Assembly: GCA_035553515.1 (NCBI GenBank)
Contig: DATNDG010000073.1
Location: 7,844 to 71,843 of the forward strand
Origin: DAHUYF01 sp035553515
GTDB taxonomy: Bacteria > Pseudomonadota > Alphaproteobacteria > ATCC43930 > CGMCC-115725
DNA: 64,000 bases
Reading direction: 5' to 3'
A model generated the notes under the pieces. That model was not told where the DNA came from. It saw nothing but the letters and a program-made list of their open reading frames with translations, and ran no database searches. This document shows positions 8,832-16,498 of this stretch, one piece after another; position 1 is the first letter of the stretch; each line of letters begins with the position of its first letter. The translations under genes and the position numbers were made by a program.

Positions 8832-8866
8832 TCGATTTCAAATTCATGGCTGAAGACTCGCGCACG

Positions 8867-10012
8867 CTACTTCACCCGATGGAGCACGGCGTCGAGCTGC
8901 CGGCCGCCACCCGCCGCGATCCAATCGAGATCGAGTCCGCCATCCTCGCGCGGCGTGCAGAGCAGGCGGCTCAGGCCCGGCTCGGCGAAGACCAGCTTGC
9001 CCTCGGCAATGCGACCGCTGCGGCGCGAAACGGCGGGCTTCAGATTGGCCGTCAATCCGGGGCCGATGATGTAGGCCGCCTCGACCGATCCGGCCTGCGC
9101 ATGCTCTATCGCGAGCATCACTTCGCGGCCATTGGGATAGCTGCCGTACCACTTGCCGAGGAAAGGATCGGCGGGACCGCCGCTTGTCCCCGCCGGCTTC
9201 AGATCCCGCGGCACCGGCAGAGCCGCGCTCGGCGCCTCGCCCCAGCCGCTGTCGCAGGATGCCGGCGTGGGCATCGGGCCGTCGCCCGACACCTGCAACA
9301 GGCAGGCGCCGAAGCGGCGCACGAAGAGCGCGGTATTGCCGCTGAAATGTCCGGAGAAGCCCTGCGGCCGCTCGAGCACGACATGCGGCACGCCATGCGC
9401 CGCGAGGAGCTCGGCCGATTTCCTGGCGCGGCCGCCGGGATCGTAGGGATCGTTCTTGAAATAGCCGATCATGATGCGGCCGCGGCGGATCGCATCGATA
9501 TAGTCGAGCAGCACGAAGCCGTTCATCAGATATGTCGGATGATCGGTGCCGTACCAGGCGGGCGCATCCGCAATGACCGCGTGGATGTCATCGCTCTTGC
9601 CCGCCGCCATCAGCGACAGCCACGCACCGCCCGATTGGCCGGCGAGCACGATGCGCCGATAGCCCTGCTGCTTCAGCCGATGCGCCGTCTTGACGATCTG
9701 CGACGAGGAAAAGCGCTGCTCCTCGGCCATGCGTGGCCGCAGCAGGCGGAAAACGTCCCAGCCCGAGCTGCGGAAGAGCCGCAGGAAGAGCGGCAGCGGC
9801 GCATCCGCCCCTTCGGTGCCGTAGAGAAAATTGACGCCGTGATTCCAAATGACCGCGCCCTTTGCCGCGGCGGGGCCGGCATTGGGGTGATCGGGATAGG
9901 CCTGCACCAGCGCGAAGTCCTCGGCGGCGGCGAGAGTGGGCGCGGCGAGGCTGAGCAGGAGCGCGGCCAGCAGCGTGCGGGCGAAACGCGGCCAAGATGC
10001 GGCAAGTCCCAT
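8867..10012 (-). CDS. Exported alpha/beta-hydrolase-fold serine hydrolase
   Basis: A 381-residue protein with a Sec signal peptide (GLAASWPRFARTLLAALLLS, cleavage near LAAAEDF). The nucleophile elbow is AGQSGGAW at about residue 117; a catalytic aspartate and histidine probably lie in YFKNDPYDPGG and FSGHFSG. A distinct C-terminal domain of about 110 residues, after a Pro/Gly linker, begins FLGKWYGSYPNGR and resembles a small lipocalin-like or beta-rich domain. It overlaps no other gene and ends before the glpD-side palindrome. The substrate is unknown; peptide, ester or cell-envelope substrates are possible. Confidence 0.75.
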   Translation of the reverse strand: MGLAASWPRFARTLLAALLLSLAAPTLAAAEDFALVQAYPDHPNAGPAAAKGAVIWNHGVNFLYGTEGADAPLPLFLRLFRSSGWDVFRLLRPRMAEEQRFSSSQIVKTAHRLKQQGYRRIVLAGQSGGAWLSLMAAGKSDDIHAVIADAPAWYGTDHPTYLMNGFVLLDYIDAIRRGRIMIGYFKNDPYDPGGRARKSAELLAAHGVPHVVLERPQGFSGHFSGNTALFVRRFGACLLQVSGDGPMPTPASCDSGWGEAPSAALPVPRDLKPAGTSGGPADPFLGKWYGSYPNGREVMLAIEHAQAGSVEAAYIIGPGLTANLKPAVSRRSGRIAEGKLVFAEPGLSRLLCTPREDGGLDLDWIAAGGGRQLDAVLHRVK

Positions 10013-10065
10013 GGCGGCGAGTCTGATGAAGCGGCCCGGCAATGACAAGCCGCCCGTCACACCCG

Positions 10066-10974
10066 TCACGCCCGCCGCGCCCGCAGCCGTTCGCGATGCG
10101 CGATATAGACGCCGCTGCCGACCACCAGCCCGGCGCCAGCCCAGGTCCAGGCCGCCGGCACCGCGCCGAAGACGAGATAGCCCATCAAGGTCGACCAGAT
10201 CATCTGGCTGTAGGAGAAGGGCGCGAGCATCGAGGCGGCGCCGCGTATCAACCCGGCAATGAAGAGATATTGCCCGCCGGCGTTCAGCATGCCCATCGCC
10301 ACCAGCATGCCGCACTCGCCGAGGCTCGGCGGCCGCCACACCAGCGGCAGGGCGAGGGCGCTCAGCACGAAGCCGATCGTGGTGGAGTAGGCGAGCGTGG
10401 TGACCGGCAGATCGGCGCCTCTCATGCGGCGCGTCAGCACGATAGCGAGCGCCCAGCACGCGGCCGAGAGCAGCGGCAGCGCCGCCGCCGCGCCGATCGC
10501 GCCGGAGCCGGGCCGCGTGACGACGAGCACGCCGAGAAAACCCACCGCCACCGCCGACCAGCGGCGGATGCCGATCTGCTCACCGAGCAGCGGGATCGAC
10601 AGCGCGGTCACGATCAGCGGCGAGGCGAAGGCGATCGCCGTCGCGTCGGCGAGCGCGAGGCGCTGCAGCCCGGCGATGAAGAAGACCGCGGCGCCGAGCA
10701 CGGCGATGCCGCGCAGCAGCTGCAGCAGAGGCTGCTGCGTCAGTGCGAGACGGGGCCGCCGCAGCACCGCCGGCGACAGCAGCGCCAGGATGACGAGATA
10801 ACGCCCGCAGACCACCTCGACGGGATCGAGCCGCTCGGCGAGCAGCTTCGACAGCGTATCCGAGAGGCTGAAAACGGCCACCGCCGACAGCACCAGGGCG
10901 ATGGCAAGAAGGGGCCGCTCGGCGCCGGTCCGGCGGTCGGCCGGAAGCAGCGGCAATGCAGGTGCTTTGCTCAT
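10066..10974 (-). CDS. EamA/DMT-family transporter
   Basis: A 302-residue membrane protein with two EamA repeats and about ten helices. The first repeat starts near LLAIALVLSAVAVFSLSDTLSKLL and includes GLQRLALADATAIAFASPLIVT, a conserved substrate-path helix; the second starts after RPGSGAIGAAAALPL and repeats the pattern in GLIRGAASMLAPFSYSQMIW. Drug/metabolite transporters of this group export amino acids, purines or toxic metabolites. It lies 53 bases upstream of the exported hydrolase on the same strand, so the two may be co-transcribed. Confidence 0.9.
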   Translation of the reverse strand: MSKAPALPLLPADRRTGAERPLLAIALVLSAVAVFSLSDTLSKLLAERLDPVEVVCGRYLVILALLSPAVLRRPRLALTQQPLLQLLRGIAVLGAAVFFIAGLQRLALADATAIAFASPLIVTALSIPLLGEQIGIRRWSAVAVGFLGVLVVTRPGSGAIGAAAALPLLSAACWALAIVLTRRMRGADLPVTTLAYSTTIGFVLSALALPLVWRPPSLGECGMLVAMGMLNAGGQYLFIAGLIRGAASMLAPFSYSQMIWSTLMGYLVFGAVPAAWTWAGAGLVVGSGVYIAHRERLRARRA

Positions 10975-10989
10975 GCGGCGGGCGAATCT

Positions 10990-11018
10990 TAGCCCGGATT
11001 TCTCAGACGGTCACGGGG
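10990..11018. repeat. Short dispersed repeat, copy 1
   Basis: The stretch starting TAGCCCGGATTTCT and continuing ACGGTCACGGG recurs with two or three mismatches at 26143-26171. Both copies are in intergenic DNA just upstream of a gene. Function is unknown. Confidence 0.55.
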
Positions 11019-11100
11019 AGGGACGGCGTCCTCTGGCGCCAGGGTGCGAAAGCGCCGGTGGCGAACCGTTTGAGACATGCATTTGACTGCAGTTCCGCCC

Positions 11101-11195
11101 TGCGTCCTTCGACAAGCTCAGGACGAGGTGAGTTCTTTGTGGCGCAAAGAAATTTTCCTTATCCTGAGCGCGAGCGGAGCAGTCGAAGGACGCAC
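11101..11195. repeat. CCTTCGAC-type palindromic repeat, copy 1
   Basis: The left arm is TGCGTCCTTCGACAAGCTCA and the right arm ends GTCGAAGGACGCA, so the ends are inverted copies flanking a variable centre. Two more copies are at 12411-12505 and 23019-23126. Together with the short repeat at 10990 it fills the 313-base gap before the next dehydrogenase gene. Such repeats are scattered in many alphaproteobacterial genomes. Confidence 0.8.
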
Positions 11196-11287
11196 AACCG
11201 ACTGTCCCGTCGGGAGCCTCTCGACCCCGCCCCTCCTGCGCGCGCTATACTGGTCCTCCCGCGACCGGCTTCAGGGAGACCCCGCCC

Positions 11288-12385
11288 GTGGAGATCAAAG
11301 CCGCCGTCTTCCGCAAGGTGCACGAGCCGCTCACCATCGAAGGCGTGGAGATCGACAAGCCCTGGGGGCGCGAGGTGCTGGTGCGCACCGTCGCCACCGG
11401 CGTCTGCCACAGCGATCTCCATGTCGTCGACGGGCTCGGCCGTTTTCCGCTCGATCGGCCCTTCGTGCTGGGCCATGAGGGCGCCGGCATCGTCGAGGCG
11501 GTCGGCGAGGACGTCACCAGCCTGCGCGTCGGCGACCACGTGGTCGCCTGCCTCTCGGGCTTCTGCGGCAACTGCGCGCAATGCCTGAGCGGCCATCCCA
11601 ATCTCTGCACCGGCGGCATCGTCACCCGGCCCGACAGCGGCAAGCCGCGCCTTTCGCAGGGCGGCAAGCCCTTCCGCCAGTTCCTCGGCATTTCGAGCTA
11701 TGGCGAGCGCATGCTGCTGCATGAGAACTCCGTGGTGCGCATCGATCCCGAGCTGCCGCTCGATCGCGCGGCGCTGGTCGGTTGCGGCGTGCTCACCGGT
11801 GTCGGCGCGGCATTGCGCAGCGCCGGGCTCGAGCCCGGACAGAATGTGGCGGTGTTCGGCTGCGGCGGCGTCGGCCTCTCGATCATCCAGGGCGCGCGCA
11901 TCGGCGGCGCGCGGCAGATCATCGCCGTCGATGTCTTCCCCGCGAAGCTCGATATGGCGAAGCGCGTCGGCGCGACGCATACCGTGGACGCCTCGCAGGA
12001 CGATCCCGTCAAGGCGGTGCGCGCGCTTACCGGCGGCGCCGGCGTCGATCACGCCTTCGAGGCGGTGGGGATCGCCAAGCTGGTGCGGCAGGCGATCGAG
12101 AGCCTCGCCATCCGCGGCACCGCCACCATCGTCGGCGTGCTGCCGCCCGAGGCCACGATCGAGTTTCCGTGGATGGCGATCCGGCCGGAATGCAAGGTGC
12201 AGACCTCGCGCATGGGATCGAACCGCTTCCGCACCGACATTCCGCTCTATCTCGACTTCTACCGGCAGGGCCGGCTGATGCTCGACGAGATGGTGACGAA
12301 GCGCGGCCCTATCGAGGACATCAACGAAGCCTTCCGCGCGATGAAGGCGGGCGAGGTCGCGAGAACGGTGCTGACCTTCGATTGA
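11288..12385 (+). CDS. Zinc-binding alcohol dehydrogenase, class III-like MDR
   Basis: A 365-residue medium-chain dehydrogenase. Catalytic zinc residues are in GVCHSDLH (near residue 38), GHEGAG and the later cysteine of VGCGVLTG; structural zinc cysteines are in CGNCAQCLSGHPNLC. The NAD loop is GCGGVGLSIIQGA, followed by the acidic residue of IIAVDVF that favours NAD over NADP. Length and the LTGVGAA segment match the class III/aryl-alcohol group rather than the smaller AdhA group seen at 5349. It stands alone, framed on both sides by CCTTCGAC palindromes. The substrate alcohol is not predictable. Confidence 0.9.
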   Translation: MEIKAAVFRKVHEPLTIEGVEIDKPWGREVLVRTVATGVCHSDLHVVDGLGRFPLDRPFVLGHEGAGIVEAVGEDVTSLRVGDHVVACLSGFCGNCAQCLSGHPNLCTGGIVTRPDSGKPRLSQGGKPFRQFLGISSYGERMLLHENSVVRIDPELPLDRAALVGCGVLTGVGAALRSAGLEPGQNVAVFGCGGVGLSIIQGARIGGARQIIAVDVFPAKLDMAKRVGATHTVDASQDDPVKAVRALTGGAGVDHAFEAVGIAKLVRQAIESLAIRGTATIVGVLPPEATIEFPWMAIRPECKVQTSRMGSNRFRTDIPLYLDFYRQGRLMLDEMVTKRGPIEDINEAFRAMKAGEVARTVLTFD

Positions 12386-12410
12386 GCGCGGGCGCTGCAA
12401 AGGCGCTTGT

Positions 12411-12505
12411 GCGTCCTTCGACAAGCTCAGGATGAGGAGCATCGGACATGGCCCTTGTCAGGGGCCACCAAGAACCGCCCTCATCCTGAGCTTGTCGAAG
12501 GACGC
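12411..12505. repeat. CCTTCGAC-type palindromic repeat, copy 2
   Basis: Inverted arms GCGTCCTTCGACAAGCTCAG and CTGAGCTTGTCGAAGGACGC are perfect complements over 20 bases. The spacer contains ATGGCCCTTGTCAGGGGCCA, a second hairpin that is also recognisable in copy 3. It lies between the stops of convergent genes, a position suited to transcription termination. Confidence 0.85.
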
Positions 12506-12546
12506 TTCACCGGAATGCAGCGGTTTCACCCGCATTGGCGCCTACG

Positions 12547-13704
12547 TCAGCTTGCGCCTGATTTCACCGCCTCGGTCAGGAATCGCTCGCTCGAGGCAAT
12601 CAAGGGCGGCTCGTCCATCACGGAGCGGGAAGTCTGCTGCTTTTCCAGCACCCGCCGCAAGTTTCCGATCGCCTTGGTGATGTCTTCCTTGAACTTCGCT
12701 ATTGCCTGATCGACGAAGGCTTTGTCCTTCGGCCTGGGCTTGGCGACGCGCATTTCGATATGGGTTGCGCCATGCGCCAGCTCCTGAAAGGCATGAGTCA
12801 GCATGATCTTTGGCGCGCCCGGGATCGGCAGCAGGGCGTTCACGGTGAAATAGTCGGCGGGACGCCAATCGAGCACCTCTTCGACGATGGCGTCCTTGCC
12901 GTGCATGCAATGAATCTCGGTGCCAACTCCCCTGCGCTTGTTGCCCGAGTTATCGATGATCGCTTCGGTGGGCCACCATTTCTGCCGCTGCCCGGGCACC
13001 GTGAAATGCTCCCACACGGTCTGTCGGGATGCGGCGACATCGAAATCCCACGCCAGATAGGCGTCGGCCCGCGTTACCTCGACATGCGTGCGCTCGTTCT
13101 CTTTCTTCCACGTCTCCTCGAGGTCGCGCAGCCAGAGCTTGACGTCGCCGATGATCTCGATGGTTTCGCGATGCTCGACCAGTCCCTGCGCCACCGGGTC
13201 CACGCCCATGGTCTCGATGCACGCGTCGCTGTAGAGGGCATAGGCGCGGCCGCCAAGCTTGTCGGATACCGTGTTCTTGAGGAGCCTGTGGACGAGGATC
13301 ACGTCGCGTCCGGCGAGCTCTTCGCGCCCGCCCATCTTCTGCTTCACCATCTCGCCGTGATGGACGACAAACTTGAAATCGAGATCGCTCATCGCGACAC
13401 AGGCTTTGCACTCGCAGACCGATGCCTGCTTGACGTCGCGCAGCCGCCGACGGAACTTGAAATAGGCCGACTCGATCGCGTCCTGCAGGAGAGAGCCATC
13501 GACCTTCTCGGCCACCGCGTAGACGAAGGCGGCATCGCCCTCGAATTTGGCCAGCCGGAAGGGCGGTCTGAGGCCCTTGACCACCGTGTTCATGAAATCG
13601 GCGATGATGTCCTGCGCATGGTCGAGCTCGACCCCGGCGAGGAAGCGCGTATAGCCGGAGATATCGGCGATCGCGAAATAGGCCGATTCAGGTTTCGGAA
13701 GCAT
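12547..13704 (-). CDS. DUF2652 (cyclase-like) domain fused to an SRPBCC domain
   Basis: A 385-residue, probably cytosolic protein. Residues 1 to about 210 form a DUF2652 domain related to class III nucleotide cyclases: IADISGYTRFL at the N terminus and FEGDAAFVY match the two metal-binding strands, but it is doubtful that it is an active cyclase. A cysteine pair, CECKAC, follows near residue 105. Residues 220-385 are an SRPBCC/polyketide-cyclase-like ligand-binding domain (QTVWEHFTVPGQRQKWW, then WRPADYFTVN). The start at 13704 has GGGGAG about eight bases upstream. Such fusions are known but uncharacterised; nucleotide- or lipid-responsive regulation is only a guess. Confidence 0.75.
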   Translation of the reverse strand: MLPKPESAYFAIADISGYTRFLAGVELDHAQDIIADFMNTVVKGLRPPFRLAKFEGDAAFVYAVAEKVDGSLLQDAIESAYFKFRRRLRDVKQASVCECKACVAMSDLDFKFVVHHGEMVKQKMGGREELAGRDVILVHRLLKNTVSDKLGGRAYALYSDACIETMGVDPVAQGLVEHRETIEIIGDVKLWLRDLEETWKKENERTHVEVTRADAYLAWDFDVAASRQTVWEHFTVPGQRQKWWPTEAIIDNSGNKRRGVGTEIHCMHGKDAIVEEVLDWRPADYFTVNALLPIPGAPKIMLTHAFQELAHGATHIEMRVAKPRPKDKAFVDQAIAKFKEDITKAIGNLRRVLEKQQTSRSVMDEPPLIASSERFLTEAVKSGAS

Positions 13705-13861
13705 CGGAATTCTCCCCAAGAAGCGGAACTTCCCGCCTCCTGACAGGCTTATGCCACGTCACGTCGCGAAAGGCGCAGGGAATCTTGGGCTGAAACTTCC
13801 GAGTTTGGCAGCTACCTGCCGGCGTTTTCGGTGGTCCCCCTCAAGGGCGAGACAACGCGCG

Positions 13862-14548
13862 TCAGATCCTCACTCCGAACACCTCTTCGAGGCCCCGCCG
13901 GCCGGCGGGGGTGATGATGAGCGCCCGGCTGTCGCGCTGGCGCGCGACCCAGCGCAGATCGAAGCAGCGCGACGCCAGCGCCGCGCCGACCGCGCCGCCG
14001 ATATGCGGCCGCCGCTCGGTCCAGTCGAGGCAAGGCCGGCAATAGGCGCGGCGGCGCTGGCGCGCCGCGGCGAGGTCGAGGCCGAAGCCGGTGAGGAAGT
14101 CGATCCCCGCTTCGGTCACCTCCCCCGCTTCCTCGCCGAGCTCGAGATGCCCGCGCTCGGCCAGCGCATCGGCCAGCCCGACGCCGAGCAGCCCGGCGAA
14201 ATGATCGTAGCAGGTGCGGGCGCGGCGCAGCTCCGCATCGACCTTGGAGGGCGGGCGATAGCGCGCCGGCGCGGCCACCGCCACCTCCATGATGCCCTCG
14301 ATCATGCGGCCGACCTGCGGCGTCGCCAGCCGGTAATAGCGGTGGCGTCCCTGCTTCTGCAGGCTCAGGAGGTGGCTCTGCGTGAGCTTCGACAGATGGC
14401 CGCTCGTCGTCTGCGGCGAGACGCCGGCGAAATAGGCGAGCTCGCTCGCGGTGAGCGCACGGCCGTCCAGCAGCGCGGTCAGGATGTTGGCGCGCGCGGG
14501 ATCGCCGACCAACGCGGCGATCTCGGCCAGTCTCGGATCCTCTTTCAT
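13862..14548 (-). CDS. ArsR-type winged-helix transcriptional regulator
   Basis: About 228 residues. The N-terminal ArsR HTH runs from EIAALVGDPARANILTALL through ASELAYFAGVSPQTTSGHLSKL to the beta-wing KQGRHRYYRLA. The C-terminal 130 residues contain cysteines in RTCYDHFAG and AYCRPCLDW that could bind a metal or sense thiols. It is divergent from an MFS exporter 137 bases away, the classic arrangement for a repressor of an efflux pump. The start is uncertain: ATG at 14548 gives the family N terminus, while a GTG twelve codons upstream is also open; neither has a clear ribosome binding site. Confidence 0.82.
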   Translation of the reverse strand: MKEDPRLAEIAALVGDPARANILTALLDGRALTASELAYFAGVSPQTTSGHLSKLTQSHLLSLQKQGRHRYYRLATPQVGRMIEGIMEVAVAAPARYRPPSKVDAELRRARTCYDHFAGLLGVGLADALAERGHLELGEEAGEVTEAGIDFLTGFGLDLAAARQRRRAYCRPCLDWTERRPHIGGAVGAALASRCFDLRWVARQRDSRALIITPAGRRGLEEVFGVRI

Positions 14549-14684
14549 GGGAGGCAGTCTAACCGCCGCGGCCACCCGCTTCACCTGCTGATGCTACGGC
14601 CCCCGCCGAAGCGATCGAGGGCGACAGCTGCCGGGCCGCACCCCATCTGCCGCCGACGGAAAACCTCGACCGGAGCCTGTCGCC

Positions 14685-16082
14685 ATGGCCCTTGCCGCCG
14701 CTCGACCGCAAGCCTCTGCCCTGCCGCGCCCGGCGGGCGTGAGCTTGTTCGTGCTCTGCCTCGGCGTGCTAGCCGCGCAGATCGACAGTTCCGTCGTCAA
14801 CCTGGCGGTGAAGCGCATCGGCGCCGATCTCAAGGCCGGCGTCAGCGCGCTGCAATGGGTGCTCGATGCCTACAACCTAGTCTACGCCAGTCTGCTGCTC
14901 ACCGCCGGCACGCTGGGCGATCTCTATGGCAGGCGCCGCATCTTCACCGCGGGCATGGCGCTTTTCGCACTCGGCACCGCGGTCTGCGGCCTGGCGCCCG
15001 GCATCGGCATCCTGATCACCGGCCGCGTCATCGCCGGCATCGGCGCCGCCGCCGTTTTGCCGAGCTCGCTCGCCATCCTCGCCGCCACATATCCCGAGGG
15101 TCCCGCTCGTTCGCACGCGCTCGGCATCTGGGCGAGCTGCAACGGATTGGCGCTGGCGATCGGGCCGACCATCGGCGGGCTGCTCGTCGATGGCGCCGGC
15201 TGGCGCAGCATCTTCCTGCTGATCCTGCCGGTAGCGGGGCTGGCACTCGCGCTGATGCGGCATGTCCCGGAATCATCCGCACCCCAAGGGCGACGCCTCG
15301 ATCCCGCCGGACAGGCACTCGCCATTCTCGGCCTCGGCGCGCTCGCCTTCGCGGTGATCGAAGGTTCGCGCCTCGGCTGGACGGCGACGCCGATCATCGT
15401 CGCCGCGGTGCTTGCCGTGCTTGGCCTCGGCACATTCCTGCTGCTGCAGCGCCGCGGCAAGGGCGCGCTGGTGCCGCTCAACCTTTTCCGCAGCCGGCCC
15501 TTCTCGGCCGCGCTCGCCGTCACCGCGCTCATGACCTTCGGCATGTATGGCATGCTGTTCCTGCTGCCGATCTATCTCCAGGGCGCGCGCGGCCATTCCG
15601 CCTTTGTCGCCGGACTCGAGCTGCTGCCGGCATCGCTCACCTTCGTCGTCGTCTCGAGCCTCTCCGGGCGTCTGGCGCAGCGCTTCGGCCAGCGCGCACT
15701 GACGACGTGCGGCATGGCGGCGATGGGGATCGGGCTCATCATGCTGGCGAGCCTTGGCCCGGCCACGCCGCTCGGCGTCATGGTGGCGGGGCTCTTCGTC
15801 ATCGGCATCGGGCTCGGACTCAATACCGGCCCGGTGATGAGCGTCGCGGTCGGCAGCGTGCCGCATGAGCGGCAAGGCACCGCCGCCGGGCTCGTCAACA
15901 CGGCGCGCATGGTGGGCGCGACCCTGGGCATCGCCGTTCTGGGCGCGCTCTTCGCCGCCAGCGCCGGCCAGGGCGCGTCGGGCGCGCCGGCAATCGCCGC
16001 CGGATTGCGCTTGGCGCTCGCGGTCGGCGGCGCGGGCGAGCTTCTGGGCGCGGTGATCGCCTGGAATCTGATCCGAAGCTAA
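14685..16082 (+). CDS. MFS drug-resistance transporter, DHA2 (EmrB/QacA-like)
   Basis: A 465-residue protein with about 14 hydrophobic helices. The DHA2 motif after helix 1 is present as AAQIDSSVVNLAV, motif A as GTLGDLYGRRRIF and motif C-like GLALAIGPTIGGLLVDG. It exports drugs or toxic metabolites with proton antiport. The divergent ArsR-type regulator upstream is the probable controller. No membrane-fusion (EmrA-like) gene is adjacent, so it likely works as a single inner-membrane component. Confidence 0.9.
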   Translation: MALAAARPQASALPRPAGVSLFVLCLGVLAAQIDSSVVNLAVKRIGADLKAGVSALQWVLDAYNLVYASLLLTAGTLGDLYGRRRIFTAGMALFALGTAVCGLAPGIGILITGRVIAGIGAAAVLPSSLAILAATYPEGPARSHALGIWASCNGLALAIGPTIGGLLVDGAGWRSIFLLILPVAGLALALMRHVPESSAPQGRRLDPAGQALAILGLGALAFAVIEGSRLGWTATPIIVAAVLAVLGLGTFLLLQRRGKGALVPLNLFRSRPFSAALAVTALMTFGMYGMLFLLPIYLQGARGHSAFVAGLELLPASLTFVVVSSLSGRLAQRFGQRALTTCGMAAMGIGLIMLASLGPATPLGVMVAGLFVIGIGLGLNTGPVMSVAVGSVPHERQGTAAGLVNTARMVGATLGIAVLGALFAASAGQGASGAPAIAAGLRLALAVGGAGELLGAVIAWNLIRS

Positions 16083-16107
16083 CCGAAAGACCTGAATACT
16101 AAAGTTC

Positions 16108-16136
16108 TTGCCTAACTGTCCGCCCCGTGATACTTA
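16108..16136 (+). promoter_or_regulatory. Possible promoter/operator of the ArsR-SRPBCC pair
   Basis: TTGCCT (16108-16113), a 17-base spacer and TACTTA (16131-16136) resemble a sigma-70 promoter of moderate quality. The element overlaps the repeats CTAAC, CTTAACC and CTTAACC, the last one inside the first codons of the ArsR gene. If correct, transcription would begin almost at the ATG, giving a nearly leaderless mRNA, and the repeats would be the autoregulatory site. Confidence 0.35.
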
Positions 16137-16141
16137 ACCTC

Positions 16142-16498
16142 ATGCTTAACCAATCACCCGAGCTCGACCGCCTGTTCCACGCGCTCGCCGACCCGGCACG
16201 CCGTGCCATGATCGAGCGGCTGAGCCGCGGTCCGGCGCCGGTGAGCGAGCTGGCGCGGCCGCTACCCATGTCGCTGCCGGCGGCGATGCAGCATCTCGGC
16301 GTGCTCGAGGCGGCGGGGCTCGTGCGCTCGGAGAAGACCGGCCGCGTGCGCGTCTGCGCCATCGAGCCGCACGCGCTGAGCCAGGCCGAGCAATGGATCA
16401 ATGCCCGGCGCAGCGAGTGGGAGCAGCGGCTCGATCGCCTGGGCGAGTATCTCGAAACGCTGAAGAAAGAGGGAGCGGCAGATGGCTCGGGAAAGTGA
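16142..16498 (+). CDS. ArsR-family regulator, SRPBCC-linked type
   Basis: A 118-residue winged-helix protein: LDRLFHALADPARRAMIERLS, then PVSELARPLPMSLPAAMQHLGVLEAAGLV as the HTH and SEKTGRVRVCAIE as the wing. This is the subgroup normally paired with an AHSA1/SRPBCC gene, exactly as here. The next gene starts 17 bases before this stop, implying translational coupling. The ATG at 16142 gives the usual N terminus (MLNQSPELD); a GTG five codons earlier is also in frame. No good Shine-Dalgarno is visible before either. Confidence 0.88.
   Translation: MLNQSPELDRLFHALADPARRAMIERLSRGPAPVSELARPLPMSLPAAMQHLGVLEAAGLVRSEKTGRVRVCAIEPHALSQAEQWINARRSEWEQRLDRLGEYLETLKKEGAADGSGK

Noticed and set aside
8564..10045. 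493-residue forward reading across the hydrolase gene
   Set aside because: Antisense shadow of the exported hydrolase and glpD; composition is Arg/Gly/Ala with no motifs, and the reverse strand has clear catalytic motifs.
13751..15868. 705-residue forward reading
   Set aside because: Runs antisense to the ArsR gene and then out of frame through the MFS gene; the overlap with two real genes and the His/Arg-rich composition show it is spurious.
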